Below are positions 11,231 through 22,656 of a stretch of 64,000 nt of DNA, piece after piece. The stretch covers positions 9,803,268 through 9,867,267 of the forward strand of contig CM056744.1 of assembly GCA_029851415.1 (NCBI GenBank), read 5' to 3'. Below the pieces are notes generated by a model. That model was not told where the DNA came from. It saw nothing but the letters and a program-made list of their open reading frames with translations, and searched no databases. Position numbers and translations under genes: made by a program. The DNA comes from Eretmocerus hayati (Eukaryota; Arthropoda; Insecta; Hymenoptera; Aphelinidae). The first letter of the stretch is position 1, and every line of letters begins with the position of its first letter.

Positions 11231-12680
11231 ATTCTACGAAGACGCTGATCATCATGCCAAGAAGTTCTTGGGTTTTTTCCATAGCATCTGCTAGAGGGAT
11301 TTCGCGTTTCACGATTTGCATAGAAAGAGCTGAACCTCTTTGAATAAGGTCGACAAGTTTTTTGAATGCCGCGGCTTGCGGATCTCTTTGATGGGATCCG
11401 CGGTCATAGCTAGCCTTGCTTGGCATGTGATGCGCCGTCTCTTGTATTGGGGTCGAATTCTGAACCATCTGTGAGAAGTTGACATTTTCCGTCACTCTTC
11501 TCGAGGTGGTGGTCTTAGCTGAGCTTGGACTGACAGGTGAGGTGTTTTTGCTCTTTAGTTTGGGAAAATTTTCATCGTTCATATTGAAGGTCTTGCGAGC
11601 GTTCGACTGAGGTGTGCGTTCCTCTGACTTCTTGGCACGTTTCTTTATCATATCAGAATGAATTTTATAGGTGTTGCAACCTTTGTAATTTGCCGTGTGG
11701 TTATCACCACAATTAGCACATTTAACTCTGCTTTTCTCTAAAGGCTTCTCACATTCTTTGGACTCATGTGCTACACCGCACTTTACGCATTTAGGGCTGG
11801 AATGGCAAAATTTACTAACGTGATTGAATCCTTGGCAATTGAAACATTGAACTGGTTTTTTGGGTTTGATGTACGGTTCGAATCTGACTCTAAGGAATTG
11901 GATAGTTCTAACCTCATCCAGAGCTTTGCTAAGACCATCACTTTTCTTGCGAGTGAGCAAGTATAAAGGCAGTGGTGATTTGCTAGCCCCGGACCCTCGG
12001 GTCATCCGGGCAACATCAATAACGTCAAGACCCTCTTCAGTGAGTTCGGATTTTATCTCATGTATTGGTATGTTCGAGGGGAGGCCTCTTATCACGTACT
12101 TCACCGGTGGTTCAGATTCCGGCGAGTTGAAGAGATAATATTCAAATTTCTGCTCATCCAGAGCCTTCAGAAGGGCTCTATAGTCATCAAGGCATGCAAC
12201 ATTCACAGACATGTATTGGTCACGGTTTTTATGGACAACAGGTTTGAATTTGAGTTTTTTCAGGATATCTCTCAGTATGGAGAATGGAAAATTCAGTTCA
12301 TCTATTTTTACGTTGATGGGGGCGATTCTTGGGGCCTTCTTTGCAGGCTCTGGTTGAGCAGGGGTTTGGTCAGTTAGGATCGAGAATCGATTTTGGGTGG
12401 GGAGTATGTCACTCATACCTCGGTTGTTGCGGTCGGTCTTCGCCACCTTGTTGTTGGAGCCAACCGAAGCGGTGTCCGATGAGTTGCGCTTCCTTGTACT
12501 CTTGGGTCGTCGGAAGCCGTCTTTATCCACATCATCGTCGGGTCGTTCTACTGCCGCCCCTTGGATGCTGTGGTTGGTTGCAGCACCCGTGGAAGAGATG
12601 GCGTCGGTGCGCTGGTCATCGTCGCCCATCGGGTCGTCGTTGAATTTGCCTCCGCCTCCTGGGAGGCTAGAGGGCTTCAT
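11208..12680 (-). CDS. LINE ORF1: CCHC zinc-knuckle nucleic-acid binding protein
   Basis: A gag-like protein of 490 residues that would coat the LINE RNA. The open frame extends upstream to 12734, but only through a non-ATG codon; the first ATG is at 12680. The N-terminal third is low-complexity and charged, with a basic stretch (RRPKSTRKRN). The middle has the fold usually found before the knuckles in Jockey ORF1 (VIRGLPSNIPIHEI, PRE_C2HC-like). Three zinc knuckles follow at about residues 277-335: CX2CX4HX4C, CX2CX3HX4C and CX2CX3HX6C. The C-terminal part is Ser/Thr/Lys-rich. It ends overlapping the start of ORF2. Confidence 0.9.
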   Translation of the reverse strand: MKPSSLPGGGGKFNDDPMGDDDQRTDAISSTGAATNHSIQGAAVERPDDDVDKDGFRRPKSTRKRNSSDTASVGSNNKVAKTDRNNRGMSDILPTQNRFSILTDQTPAQPEPAKKAPRIAPINVKIDELNFPFSILRDILKKLKFKPVVHKNRDQYMSVNVACLDDYRALLKALDEQKFEYYLFNSPESEPPVKYVIRGLPSNIPIHEIKSELTEEGLDVIDVARMTRGSGASKSPLPLYLLTRKKSDGLSKALDEVRTIQFLRVRFEPYIKPKKPVQCFNCQGFNHVSKFCHSSPKCVKCGVAHESKECEKPLEKSRVKCANCGDNHTANYKGCNTYKIHSDMIKKRAKKSEERTPQSNARKTFNMNDENFPKLKSKNTSPVSPSSAKTTTSRRVTENVNFSQMVQNSTPIQETAHHMPSKASYDRGSHQRDPQAAAFKKLVDLIQRGSALSMQIVKREIPLADAMEKTQELLGMMISVFVEYAYPNGE

Positions 12681-12822
12681 GATGATGTTGTATACTAGCG
12701 GCACAGGATATAAGTCTTTCCGCGAGGGTAACACACTGTCAAGCGCGTGATAGTCAGTTGACGCGATCTATCACTTCACGATGTTCACTCGGTGAACGCG
12801 CATGTGAAACCCAATCCATCAA

Positions 12823-12835
12823 TCATCTTTCCCGG
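12823..12835. repeat. Target-site duplication, 5' side of LINE
   Basis: Second copy of TCATCTTTCCCGG, immediately outside the presumed 5' end of the LINE (sense strand minus). Confidence 0.7.
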
Positions 12836-15306
12836 ATATGGCGACATCCCATCAGTGTTGCCAACAATAGAAAATTACACATGGGAAGCTCATTCTAAGT
12901 GTCGCCATCTACACTTGGAATAAGCTAACTAGCGCCAACCCGCCTGATAACCTGCGAAGGTCCGACATCCTCTTAACCTCCAAAGTTGTTGTTTACCTTC
13001 TGCCGGGCCGCAGACGGCGCGAGTAAAGGCTCATGTCTTTACAGTAAAGCCCGCGGAGTTATCACAACTGCTTCGGGCGTTAGGTCAAATACATGTCCAA
13101 TCTCCCTGTCAAAGCCATCCATGCGTTTGTCACAGAGAATCACTTTTCTGAGTGTAGGGATGAGTGATTATCTATTCACTAATTGACAGTGTGCCATCTT
13201 TCTGATCTTCATAAGAATCCTCTTCTCAGATATCAGTTGGGATGAGCTGCAAAAACATTTTAGGTGCATCTGAATTATCAAGAACATTTACAAACTAAAT
13301 CAGTGGTAGCGAGAGATTAGTATGATTGAGCACGTGTTGGATATTGAAAATATTTTCTTAGATTATTAATTTTGTACGAATGAGTAGTGTCGACGCGACG
13401 TTTCTGTCCGATAAGTTTGCGTGGATGCTCGACTGTTTTGACAATATAAAAAGTGAAACGTATGGGTGTTACAATTTTTGTGCTTCCAAGCTTTGCGCGA
13501 CAAAAATTGCCCCTGGTCTAATGAGCACTATTCCTGTCAGATCAAAGTCTGAACTGAGAGAAAGTGATGAGAAATGGAAAAATAAGGACTTTGAAAAATC
13601 TTCGTTTCCATTTCTTTCACCTTTTCAATTTTTTATTGAGTCTACTTTGTCATGTTGTGGGTCACAACGGAGATTTTTTAAAATCGTTCAAATACTTCCG
13701 ATGCAACAGAAAAATAATCACAAATACTTAAAAATAGAAATCGAACCTTGGACCAAATACTGAGCGGGGTTAGGTTATGTATATTATCGATACAAAAATA
13801 ATAGTAAATAGAAAATGGAATTGAAGATTCCAGAACCCCATTTTCCAATCTCACTAATCTATAAATTTTTGTCTTTCGTTTAATATCAAGAAGTTTGGTA
13901 CCTCACTGATCCATGAAAAAAATGTGAAAAATGCACTGCTGTAGATGAAAATACAATGGTCAGGCTTGGGCTAAAAAATTGTTATATTTTGATATGGATT
14001 TGTTATCATATCCTGAGGCTGAGATGAAATACGAATACGAGATCGGCTGCATTACTTCTATTTCTTTAAATCGATGGATTACTGAGATACATATCACTTT
14101 CGTCATCCATGCGCAATCAGTGTCGCTGCATTTGAAATCTATACTATAAATATTCATGGATTAGTTTATAGCGAATAGAGGATGCGCACAATACCGGAAA
14201 CTAGATATTGACAAAATGCATCTATTGAATGCATTCAAGTACTTTAAAACTCGAAATCACTCAATAAAGCGTCTTTTACATGCAGAAAACCCACGCAACC
14301 TGTTAAATGTCTTTATGAAGCAAAAGTAAAATAAAAATTTACCCAAGTTAGAGTTTGTTCGCTAATATGATTCTAAAACAGCTCCACCACTCTGTATGCA
14401 AAGAAGGTGCGGCAAAATCATCACCTACGCCTCCGCTTTGCCCGATACTTTCAAGGAATTTTCTGTTTGAACTTTGACGTCGTAGTAAACGTGAGTTATT
14501 GTCAAAGATGTGTATAATGTGAGCATGAACACTTTCTAAGAGTTGACGGGTCTCTAGACACTCACCTGCAGGAAAGTATCTGTAAATTATCTCTCGATCA
14601 AGTTTTATAGTTTTGATATGACCATTTTCTGGAGAAATCACACTGTTCTGACTGCTTATGGAATGGATTAATCCAGAAGAAAAAAAGGGTTTGAGATTGA
14701 AGGACTTGAATGAATGATCAACTCATTATCCCCAATCTCACAATCAGTATTTCATTCTCTGGCGCGAGGAAAAATATATAATCAAACATCTTTCTGACAA
14801 GATAATTATTGGAATGAAATAAATCGGTTGGAAGATAATAAAATTTAATGTTTTTTGTCGTCCGAATGAGAATCGAACATTTTTTTCCGATTTCTTCAAC
14901 CAACGATACGTAATGGTTTTGGCGTACGGTATATTTTTGTATTAATCTGCTCCAAATCTGTCAAATCGCGTTCAAACGTATTCTATAGATCATCAAGATG
15001 ATAGAATTTCTTGACAATTTACGGGACTTTTTGAAATTACTCAGATAACAGAGTAATGCACAAGCAAAGTAAGGGTTGCAAATTCTGAATTTCCCACATA
15101 AATCGTCAAGCGTAAGAGTAGAATTACCAGAAAAATTATTAACCCACAGGGTTGAAAAAAAAGACAGTATCACCCGTACACTTGGTGCCTTCAAATCCTA
15201 TCGAGAATATGATGATTGATTTCAATGCCTAAGTCTAATCGGAATCTGAATCATCGCTCACATTTTATACTCATTTCATCGAATAATCAACTTTTATCCC
15301 GTGTTA
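12836..15306. other. Non-coding stretch between LINE and TIR element
   Basis: No gene I can name. An inverted relative of the 5.54-5.81 kb dispersed repeat lies at about 12957-13065. An open frame at 13380-13763 (+, 127 codons, ATG start) and one at 14348-14641 (-, 97 codons) have no recognisable motif. They sit in AT-rich sequence and are within the range expected by chance, so I do not call them genes. Confidence 0.35.
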
Positions 15307-16306
15307 TATGGGCGATTCCGCGCAAAGTTAACTTTGGGGGTCAAATTTGTCCTTTTGGCTCATTTTCTACCCTTTTGATTATTCGATTTCTACTCATCCG
15401 TTGGTCACTTTGGAGTCAAAATGATGATTATACCAGGTGGGGTATCGTTATGACAAATGATTTTGAGCCCAGCAGTGCTCTTATCATCTATGCGATTGAT
15501 GCTAGATCAATATTGCATTTCATCGAGTACCATGGAATGTGACATTTTCGTGTGCCATGGAATGTGACATTTCGACTTTTAAATTCATCTCACGAGCTCG
15601 GATCAACTCGGATCGACTTGGCCGAATATATAATACCCTTTAGTACCATCAAACTACATAAGAAAAAAGCAGAATTGAGTCATTGGAGTCACTGACAAGC
15701 TCTAATTCATATGCCATGGAATGTGACAGATTTTTTGTCCCTTAGAAAAATAATTATATATTGGCTCTGCGAGCTGAATCATTTCAATATAACGGCTACG
15801 AAACACCGGGAAATTCTACCCTAATGCAAACAGAATGAGATGCCATCCGGGAGAAAAGCGTTTGATATCACAGAAAAGCTCGGGAGGGTGTTTTAGGGGT
15901 GCCATGGAATGTGACATGGTTTTTCAGGACAAGATGTTCGCCTTGATTACACCACGATAAACTCGAGCGGGGGCTTTTCGGGGCTTGCATTTGTTCGTGA
16001 ATTTACTCCTTCAAATATAAACTTTCGAATGGTGTGTCGCGAGAATGCAATATATTACGTTACATAGCAAGATTATGACCATGAAGAGGGTGGGGTTGAA
16101 AGAAGGACAGGCAAAAAACCCTGTTTTTGAGCATAAATTAATTTCTAGAGCACGAAAAACATCCAATATCGTCACTCAAAACTATCCTCGTAGGTCCTAA
16201 ATACTGGCGTTCAATGCACCAAATTTTTTTATTGGACCTATCTTACACCATTTGAAAATGGCAGCTCAGGACATCAAGGTTAACACTTTGCGCGGAATCG
16301 CCCATA
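15307..16306. mobile_element. 1000-bp non-autonomous TIR element
   Basis: It begins TATGGGCGATTCCGCGCAAAGT and ends with the inverted sequence ACTTTGCGCGGAATCGCCCATA. A near-identical TIR of about 22 bp is bounded by TA on both sides, and the total is 1000 bp. It has no transposase frame. Internally it carries four copies of CCATGGAATGTGACA (15530, 15555, 15714, 15902). Superfamily not assigned. Confidence 0.8.
15530..15916 (+). repeat. Four copies of CCATGGAATGTGACA
   Basis: Exact 15-mers lie at 15530-15544, 15555-15569, 15714-15728 and 15902-15916, all in the same orientation inside the TIR element. The spacings (25, 159 and 188 bp) are irregular, so this is not an ordinary tandem repeat. 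A protein-binding role is conjecture. Confidence 0.8.
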
Positions 16307-16968
16307 TAGTGTAACAGGAGCAAAGTCAATGCGTACCATTAAACTTTCCCAGGATTGACAAAATTGTACGTGAAATCCTGATTTTGAGGAGTTGCTCAAT
16401 CGCTGAATAATAAATTCAATGAGATAAACGCAGAACTGCATGCAAATTATCATTCTGTAGGCATGATCATACGATCAAATAGGCTCTCTTCTGCAATAGT
16501 TGTATTCAATGGACAAAATCTCGAACTTCACACCGGCAATCAATATTTTTAGATACAGTGCAACTTCGATATAACGAATTTGAGGGGACCGACCTCCGCC
16601 TTCGTTATCAAGAGGCGCGGTAGCGCCTCGCTGGCGAGTATGAGCAGACGAAAAATCGAGCGAGGCGCTGTGCCTATCTATACTTTGAATTGGGGTTTTT
16701 TAACCTCACTCTTTTTTTCTACTTGGATTATTAACGTCTTAGCGTTGCTCATAGAGCTCTGCAATGCTTTAGCAAAGCTTTTCTAAAGCGATTCAGAGTT
16801 CTGTACATTTATTTTCTCAAACCGAGCACTGGACGCGTTTCATTCAGCACCGCAAAATTTCATGCCTTCGTTTTACATCTCAGTTCGATTTCACCAGCCC
16901 CGTGCTTCGACTCGAGAAATATCGAAACGTCTCTACTACACATGTGTTGGGTATGTAAGATGGTCAAG

Positions 16969-17003
16969 AAAGAGAGAGAGATGCACAGAGAGAGAGAGAG
17001 AGA
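16969..17003. repeat. (GA)n microsatellite
   Basis: Short interrupted AG/GA tract on both sides of ATGCAC. Confidence 0.7.
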
Positions 17004-17479
17004 TAGAAGCGCGTGCGCAAGATCTTTCTGTCCGGTTGCGCGACGCGACGGCAGTCTGCAATGAGGCTGTAGCTGTAACGCGGGCACCGACCAGCTGGTT
17101 TGTTATCGCGGCTAAATGAATTTTCGAATTATCCGAATTTCTCGATTCTATAATTATTGCATCAGATGTGGATACTCGAAACTAGCCACGACTAGAGGTG
17201 ACGTAAAGATCAAAGCGCTATGCGAGAAGGACAGGGAGGAGAGATTCGTCTGCTTTGTTGTGTTTTGTGTGTTCGTCGCGGCTCCGCAATATTGCTCTTG
17301 CCTGTAGTGCATGGCTCTCCAGATTGAACTGAACAAAATATACACCGATAGTAGTGTATTTTTTTTATGGAAAAAGTGACGGAGCCGTGTGTAAGAAATT
17401 CTCAAGTGGGGTGGGGACAAGTGCTTGGAAAATTTGTGGTTAGCCTTGGATTTTTATAACCAAGGAGTGAGATCCCCCC

Positions 17480-18241
17480 CCCCCTCCTCATTCACTTTTT
17501 TTTCAAAAGTAAAACTAGGCGAGTATGAGGTTTAGAAAAGAACCATTCATCTACAGTACATTAAAACTTCAAATTTTATACGACATGGTTTAAACTCTTG
17601 GAAGGAATGAGATCTAAAAAAACCATGTCGAGTATTTTTTGAGCCGATTTGTCACGATCAACATATCATCACTGATAGAGACTAGAGCCACTTTCCTCCA
17701 ATCAAATCTTTCTTTCAGTTCATCCTAATGGTGGTGGTTTGACAATTTCTTACTAGCTAATTTTCGCTGAAATGACCCGAACTTTAGGTGAGTAGAGGAG
17801 GTACAGGGGAATATCGAAATAGAGAAAATATAACTGAGTTTAATTTGGTTTTCATGACGATTCACTAAAATCTCATACCATACTCAGTTATATTTTCTCT
17901 ATTTCGATATTCCCTTGTACCTCTTCTACTCACCTAAAGTTCGGGTCATTTCAGCGAAAATTAGCTAGTAAGAAATTGTCAAACCACCACCATTAGGATG
18001 AACTGAAAGAAAGATTTGATTGGAGGAAAGTGGCTCTAGTCTCTATCAGTGATGATATGTTGATCGTGACAAATCGGCTCAAAAAATACTCGACATGGTT
18101 TTTTTAGATCTCATTCCTTCCAAGAGTTTAAACCATGTCGTATAAAATTTGAAGTTTTAATGTACTGTAGATGAATGGTTCTTTTCTAAACCTCATACTC
18201 GCCTAGTTTTACTTTTGAAAAAAAAGTGAATGAGGAGGGGG
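17480..18241. repeat. Near-perfect 762-bp palindrome
   Basis: Arms 17480-17839 and 17882-18241 are each 360 bp and nearly identical as reverse complements, separated by a 42-bp spacer. The arms have no coding motifs; the open frame at 18186-18509 only crosses one arm. It lies inside the larger TA-flanked TIR element, so it is either a foldback insertion or an internal inverted duplication of it. Confidence 0.9.
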
Positions 18242-18986
18242 TATCGAGCTTTCGTTGTATCGAAGTTTTGTACCAGAACCTCATATGTAAGCCATTCTGT
18301 GTACAATTCGAGCACGGAATGGGCCATCTTTGGCTATTCGTTTTACATAGAATCCAATACAGCAGAAACACGCTTTTGCCATTGAACAATTCTTCAATAT
18401 CTAAGATTAGTAGGCCAAATAATCTGTTCCAACGTTTAAGAGTTTCGTTGCCCCCGAAAAGAGCCATTTTTGACTCCAGACAGGGTCGTATGGGTAGGTT
18501 TGGGCTCAATTTTCCTTAAAATTCTGAGAGATGACTTGTTGTCCTTTATTGTTCATTTTTATTTCCACTCCTCAGTGAAGATTTTGCAATCTTAGACGGG
18601 AACCCGGCTCGATATCCTCAAAAAAGAGTCGAGCGATGGTCTCGAATATCGAAATTCGATCTGTCATCAGTGAGCCTCTCATTATAGTTTTCGATTCATA
18701 AGTATTTGAGGATTTTAATGACTCATAAATCACCAAACACACCCTGCATAAGATTTTTAACTTTGTAACCGTGATGATACTTTTTCAGAGACCACTTCAC
18801 ACTGATCACTCTTCGGAATTCTACTCTATCGTTCAGACAAAACTTCGTTATAACGAGGTTCAAGTTCGTAATACCGAGGTAATTCAACACTGGCGGAAAT
18901 AGGAAGTTCAAGGGACCGGAGCTCTACTTATCGTTATACCGAAGATTTCGCTATATCGGAGTTCGTAATATCGAAGTTCCACTGTA

Positions 18987-20540
18987 GTGAGAAAAAATTA
19001 CACAACATTTCAAAATCTACATCACTCAATTGCTGAAATAGTCAAAATATTTTCTATTCAATTTGAGAGTTGGTCCATCAAATGAACCAAAATCAGTTTT
19101 ATTAAAATCGAAAAATTTTCTCACCAAACGCAATCGACAAAATTCAACAATGACCCTCGTAATAGCCGTCATCGAATAATTATCACTGACGACGACGACG
19201 ACGACGATCGGGCGGAATATTCATTAGCGATTCGAGTCGTAGCCATGAACTCGAATACGTTGATTTCCATGAGTAAATAAGCCATGTCGCTGATGTTCAA
19301 AGATTATAATTTACAAAGAGGCGAAATATACGCGTTGGAGGTTTACATATACATACATATTACGTACGTGTCGAATGGTTTTTCAGAAACGTTCATTCAA
19401 ATTTAAAGAAAAATCCCAGACGGACAATTCACCTCCCGCATACATTCATATGCATGTATTCACTCAAAATAAAAGGTATGACCCCCGAGCTAACATTTCC
19501 GGTGCGACGACGTATGTACGAAACGAGTCTCTTTACGCACATCTATTGCATATTCATAAGAGCCATGTGATATGCTCCACTTAAACCCGAGTTGTAGGAG
19601 GATTTGACCTTTTTGTGGTAAAAGGCTTGAAATTTTGCTATATAGAGTCGGTCTGCAAAGTAAGTATGTTTGTAGACATATTTTAAATTTCGCACGTGAA
19701 TATGATCATTATTTTTTTTAAAAGTTTCTTGACTCTGACTGTGACCCTCAACGCCGTTACTCACGAGACGGTGACACTCTGTGTGAACCTTACACAAATG
19801 GTCGAGCAAATGGTCAAGTTGAATATTTTCAAGTTTACTGCGGTATCTACTAACTAAGTATTATGAGATATGTCTTCGAGAATATTTTAAAAGGTGTAGG
19901 CGTATTTTTGCTCGTATTTTTGAGATGGAGAAACGACTCTTCGCCACAGGTGACGTGATATTTTTGTCATGAAAAATGACAGCATCTTTCAATGCGAGCA
20001 ATTTCTCAAAATGAGAATTGGTGTATTTTTCTGGTCCATTTTGAATATGGGATATTCGATCTTTCGATTCAAAATGATTAAGTCGAAGAATTGGTAAAAG
20101 TTTCGTCAACCCATTATTCCCAAAAACAAAAGGAGGGCTTATAGTATCAGAACGGTATGAATCCATTTGAGATTTTAAAAAAAAATGCTTAGGGATTTGG
20201 AGGGCTGTCTTTATCCGTGGTCACTTTCCAGAAATATCATTTTTGCACCGTTCAAATAGGCCCTTATTCCAGATAATTTCGTCGAAATCATTGCAAACAG
20301 TGATTATCTATAAAATCAGGCTCCATTGTTCCGAAACAATTTTTGACCAATCTGAAATGGACTTATAGATAATGAAACTCATTGCTGAAGTAGACTATTT
20401 TACAACGGTAAGTGTCAGGCCTGGTAAGTGTAACCAACATGCCCCCTTAGGTATGCCGATCTTAGAACTGGGCACTCGGTGATCTTCGCTCAATTTTTTT
20501 TACGTTTCCTATATTAAAATATGAAAGTATTAGGGTGCGG
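18987..20540. other. Non-coding stretch
   Basis: No gene seen. A short (GAC)n run lies at about 19190-19207. Remaining open frames are under about 100 codons and unremarkable. Confidence 0.4.
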
Positions 20541-20735
20541 CCCTGAGGCAGCGGCTACATGCAGTTATTTTTGGCGATTCTGAGACAGCGGGACAGCGCC
20601 TCTAGCGGCAATTGAGCCGTTTTGCACTATTTCGCCCATGTAATTTGAAGCAAACGCCACCGCTGCCTCCGATAGAGGCGCTGTCCCGCTGTCTCAGAAT
20701 CGCAAAAACGACTGCATGTAGCCGCTGTCTTAGGG
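20541..20735. mobile_element. Palindromic MITE, 195 bp
   Basis: The left arm starts CCCTGAGGCAGCGGCTACAT and the right arm is its inverted near-copy ending ATGTAGCCGCTGTCTTAGGG. Arms of about 75-80 bp share GATTCTGAGACAGCGGGACA and surround a ~40-bp centre. No coding content. Confidence 0.8.
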
Positions 20736-21605
20736 ATTTGGACCGACCCCGAATGCTTTCTGCGCCTCCTAGAAAATATGAGGTGAGTCTTTGGATTTTT
20801 TGCCTTTGCCAACTTAAAAATCGCCAACGAAATTACGTTGTGTGAAACCGATGCCAAAAATTTTTGTTTCGCGATCAATCTTGACGTAAGTTGACGCATA
20901 TGGTTATTTAATTTAAGACCTTCAAAACTCCTTCCTCGGGAGTCGCGAAATTTGAATTTGGAGCGATTTCATGAGCAGAATACAGAGATCATCCGCAAGG
21001 ATGGAAGCCAGAATCCATGATCCAGCCATCCATGTGATTATCTCTGAAGGGAATGCGTTATGACTTTTTCCATTGTTCAGAATGTGATCATCGATTCAAA
21101 ATAAATAGGAAAGAGTGTTATGGATCGGCGAAAGGCTCCAAATGTGGTTGCATGCCGATAGGAATTATTTCATAAACTTTACTGACGATTTACATCATTT
21201 TTTCTTGGGAAATTAAAACAGACCGACTTTCAGGTAATCAAAATTAGACACGCTCTAACTCATTTTGAAGATCTTGAAACAAGCTTCAAAATGAGCTCAT
21301 GTTCATTGAAAAATGTTGAGGTAGCCCAGAGTTGTTGATAAAACGGCTTAATATGAGGGTATGGTGGGTACATTTTTTCGCAAACTCGCAAAAAATCACT
21401 TTTTGGGAAAATCGTTATATCTCGGCTCTGGTTGGTCAAAATTAAACGTACTCCAATAAGGTTTCGGAACAAGTTGTTAAATCATGCGATAGAGTATGTT
21501 GAAAAATATTGAAGTGGGGAAAAACTATATTGTCAAAACGGCTCAACTGGTGGGGGAGGGGGCATGTTGGGTACACTCACCTTATTAGGAAAAGAACTTT
21601 TTCTC
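20736..21605. other. Non-coding stretch with a diverged duplicate
   Basis: No gene seen. Segments at about 21245-21380 and 21430-21580 look like diverged direct copies, both running AACAAG..TTGAAAAAT..TTG..AAAACGGCT..GGGTACA. Confidence 0.3.
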
Positions 21606-21787
21606 ATACGAGTAATTCCACGCGAAACAGACCGACGAAAAAGGATCATGTCTCGGATCTTTTTCTAAGTATTTTCAATCGATTCTATGGTCCAAAACAC
21701 GCACTTTAACCTCGCTATGAGGTCCAGAAAAACTTTTTTGGGCCCATGGCGAGAATCTTTGAAAATGATGTAAAATCCTTTTTTTCA

Positions 21788-22302
21788 GAATAGGAAACTG
21801 ACATAATTCCGGGAAATGTTTTATTTTGAGAGTTCGCGGCAAAATAGGTATAGGAAAAAAAGTTTGAAAATTTTACGACGCCTCTACAATTTTTAAATCA
21901 TCATTGAAGTTTTGACAATTTGAATTGGCGCCATCCAATATGGCGACGGCTGCACATGTGCCACTAAATTCCCCAACTGTTGTGATGACATTTTTTATCA
22001 GAAATTCTCATCTGAATCGCAATCAAGAGCTTATTTTACTCAAATAATAGAAGTTCGCGGTAAAGAAACGCAGGTTTGCTTCAGAGTCATCGTGGAAAAC
22101 ACATTGAAGTCACGTGACTCATGTGTAGTCGCCGCCATATTGAATGGCGCCAATTCAAAACCTGAAAAACTTCAGACTCAAATTCAAGTCACTTTGACAA
22201 CAGAAAATTCCCGAATTTCCGCATATCGCGTTTATTTCAACGTAAACTTCCATAATATGATCATTCCCCAATGATTTTTGTAGTCATGTCAGTTCTCTAT
22301 TC
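21788..22302. mobile_element. Nested foldback MITE, ~515 bp
   Basis: Its ends match in inverted orientation (GAATAGGAAACTGACAT and ATGTCAGTTCTCTATTC). An inner inverted pair carries AATTGGCGCCATCCAATATG against CATATTGAATGGCGCCAATT. The equivalent position of the partner arm near 23340 lacks it, which supports a separate later insertion. Confidence 0.75.
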
Positions 22303-22640
22303 CAGCAACTTTTTTCCACTAAAACGCGAACAAGTCGAGTTTGTTTGCAGATAAAGACACGCGGTTCACGGCATTCGAAAGGTCTTCAAAAATCTATCGA
22401 AATGCATTCCTAGAACTTGATTTTGGGATTACGTACACAATTGTCGAGCAAAAAGTCAAAAACACAAAAACATTGATTTCTCGAAAAGCCATTTTTTTTA
22501 TTTCTGAAAATTTGATATTTGATGTAAAATTGTGTGCTCTTTCAGAAAAAAATGGTCTCGAACATTTTTTTTGAGTCCTAAAGTCTAATTTTGCTATTTT
22601 TCGCAAATCAGTTTTTCAGGCGATGGGAAATCGTTTATTT

Positions 22641-22656
22641 CCTGCGCATGCGCAGG
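22641..22656. promoter_or_regulatory. NRF1/Ewg-like palindrome in foldback arm
   Basis: CCTGCGCATGCGCAGG contains TGCGCATGCGCA, the consensus half-site pair bound by NRF1/Erect-wing family factors. The partner arm carries the same 16-mer at 22985-23000. Binding is a prediction from the motif alone. Confidence 0.3.

Larger units (their letters stand above)
8080..12822 (-). mobile_element. Full-length Jockey-like LINE (non-LTR retrotransposon)
   Basis: A 4.74-kb element on the minus strand is flanked by a 13-bp direct repeat, TCATCTTTCCCGG (8067-8079 and 12823-12835), read as its target-site duplication. Sense order is a ~142-nt 5' UTR, ORF1 (CCHC knuckle protein), ORF2 (endonuclease plus reverse transcriptase) overlapping the end of ORF1, and a ~450-nt 3' UTR. 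The 3' UTR holds a (CA)n tract just after the ORF2 stop and ends in a short tail resembling two copies of CCCATTT rather than poly(A). Both ORFs are open and catalytic motifs are present, so this may be a recent, possibly active copy. The clade call (Jockey-like) rests on the two-ORF layout and the triple zinc knuckle of ORF1. Confidence 0.8.
16556..18984. mobile_element. Pogo/Tc1-like non-autonomous element with TIRs
   Basis: The left end is CAGTGCAACTTCGATATAACG. The right end is its inverted near-copy (CGTAATATCGAAGTTCCACTG). Both are flanked by a TA dinucleotide (16554-16555 and 18985-18986), the usual target duplication of the IS630/Tc1/pogo group. Subterminal sequence repeats CGTTATA/CGAGGTT-like blocks around 18840-18960, also typical. 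No transposase frame remains. The middle holds the 762-bp palindrome at 17480-18241. Confidence 0.75.
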
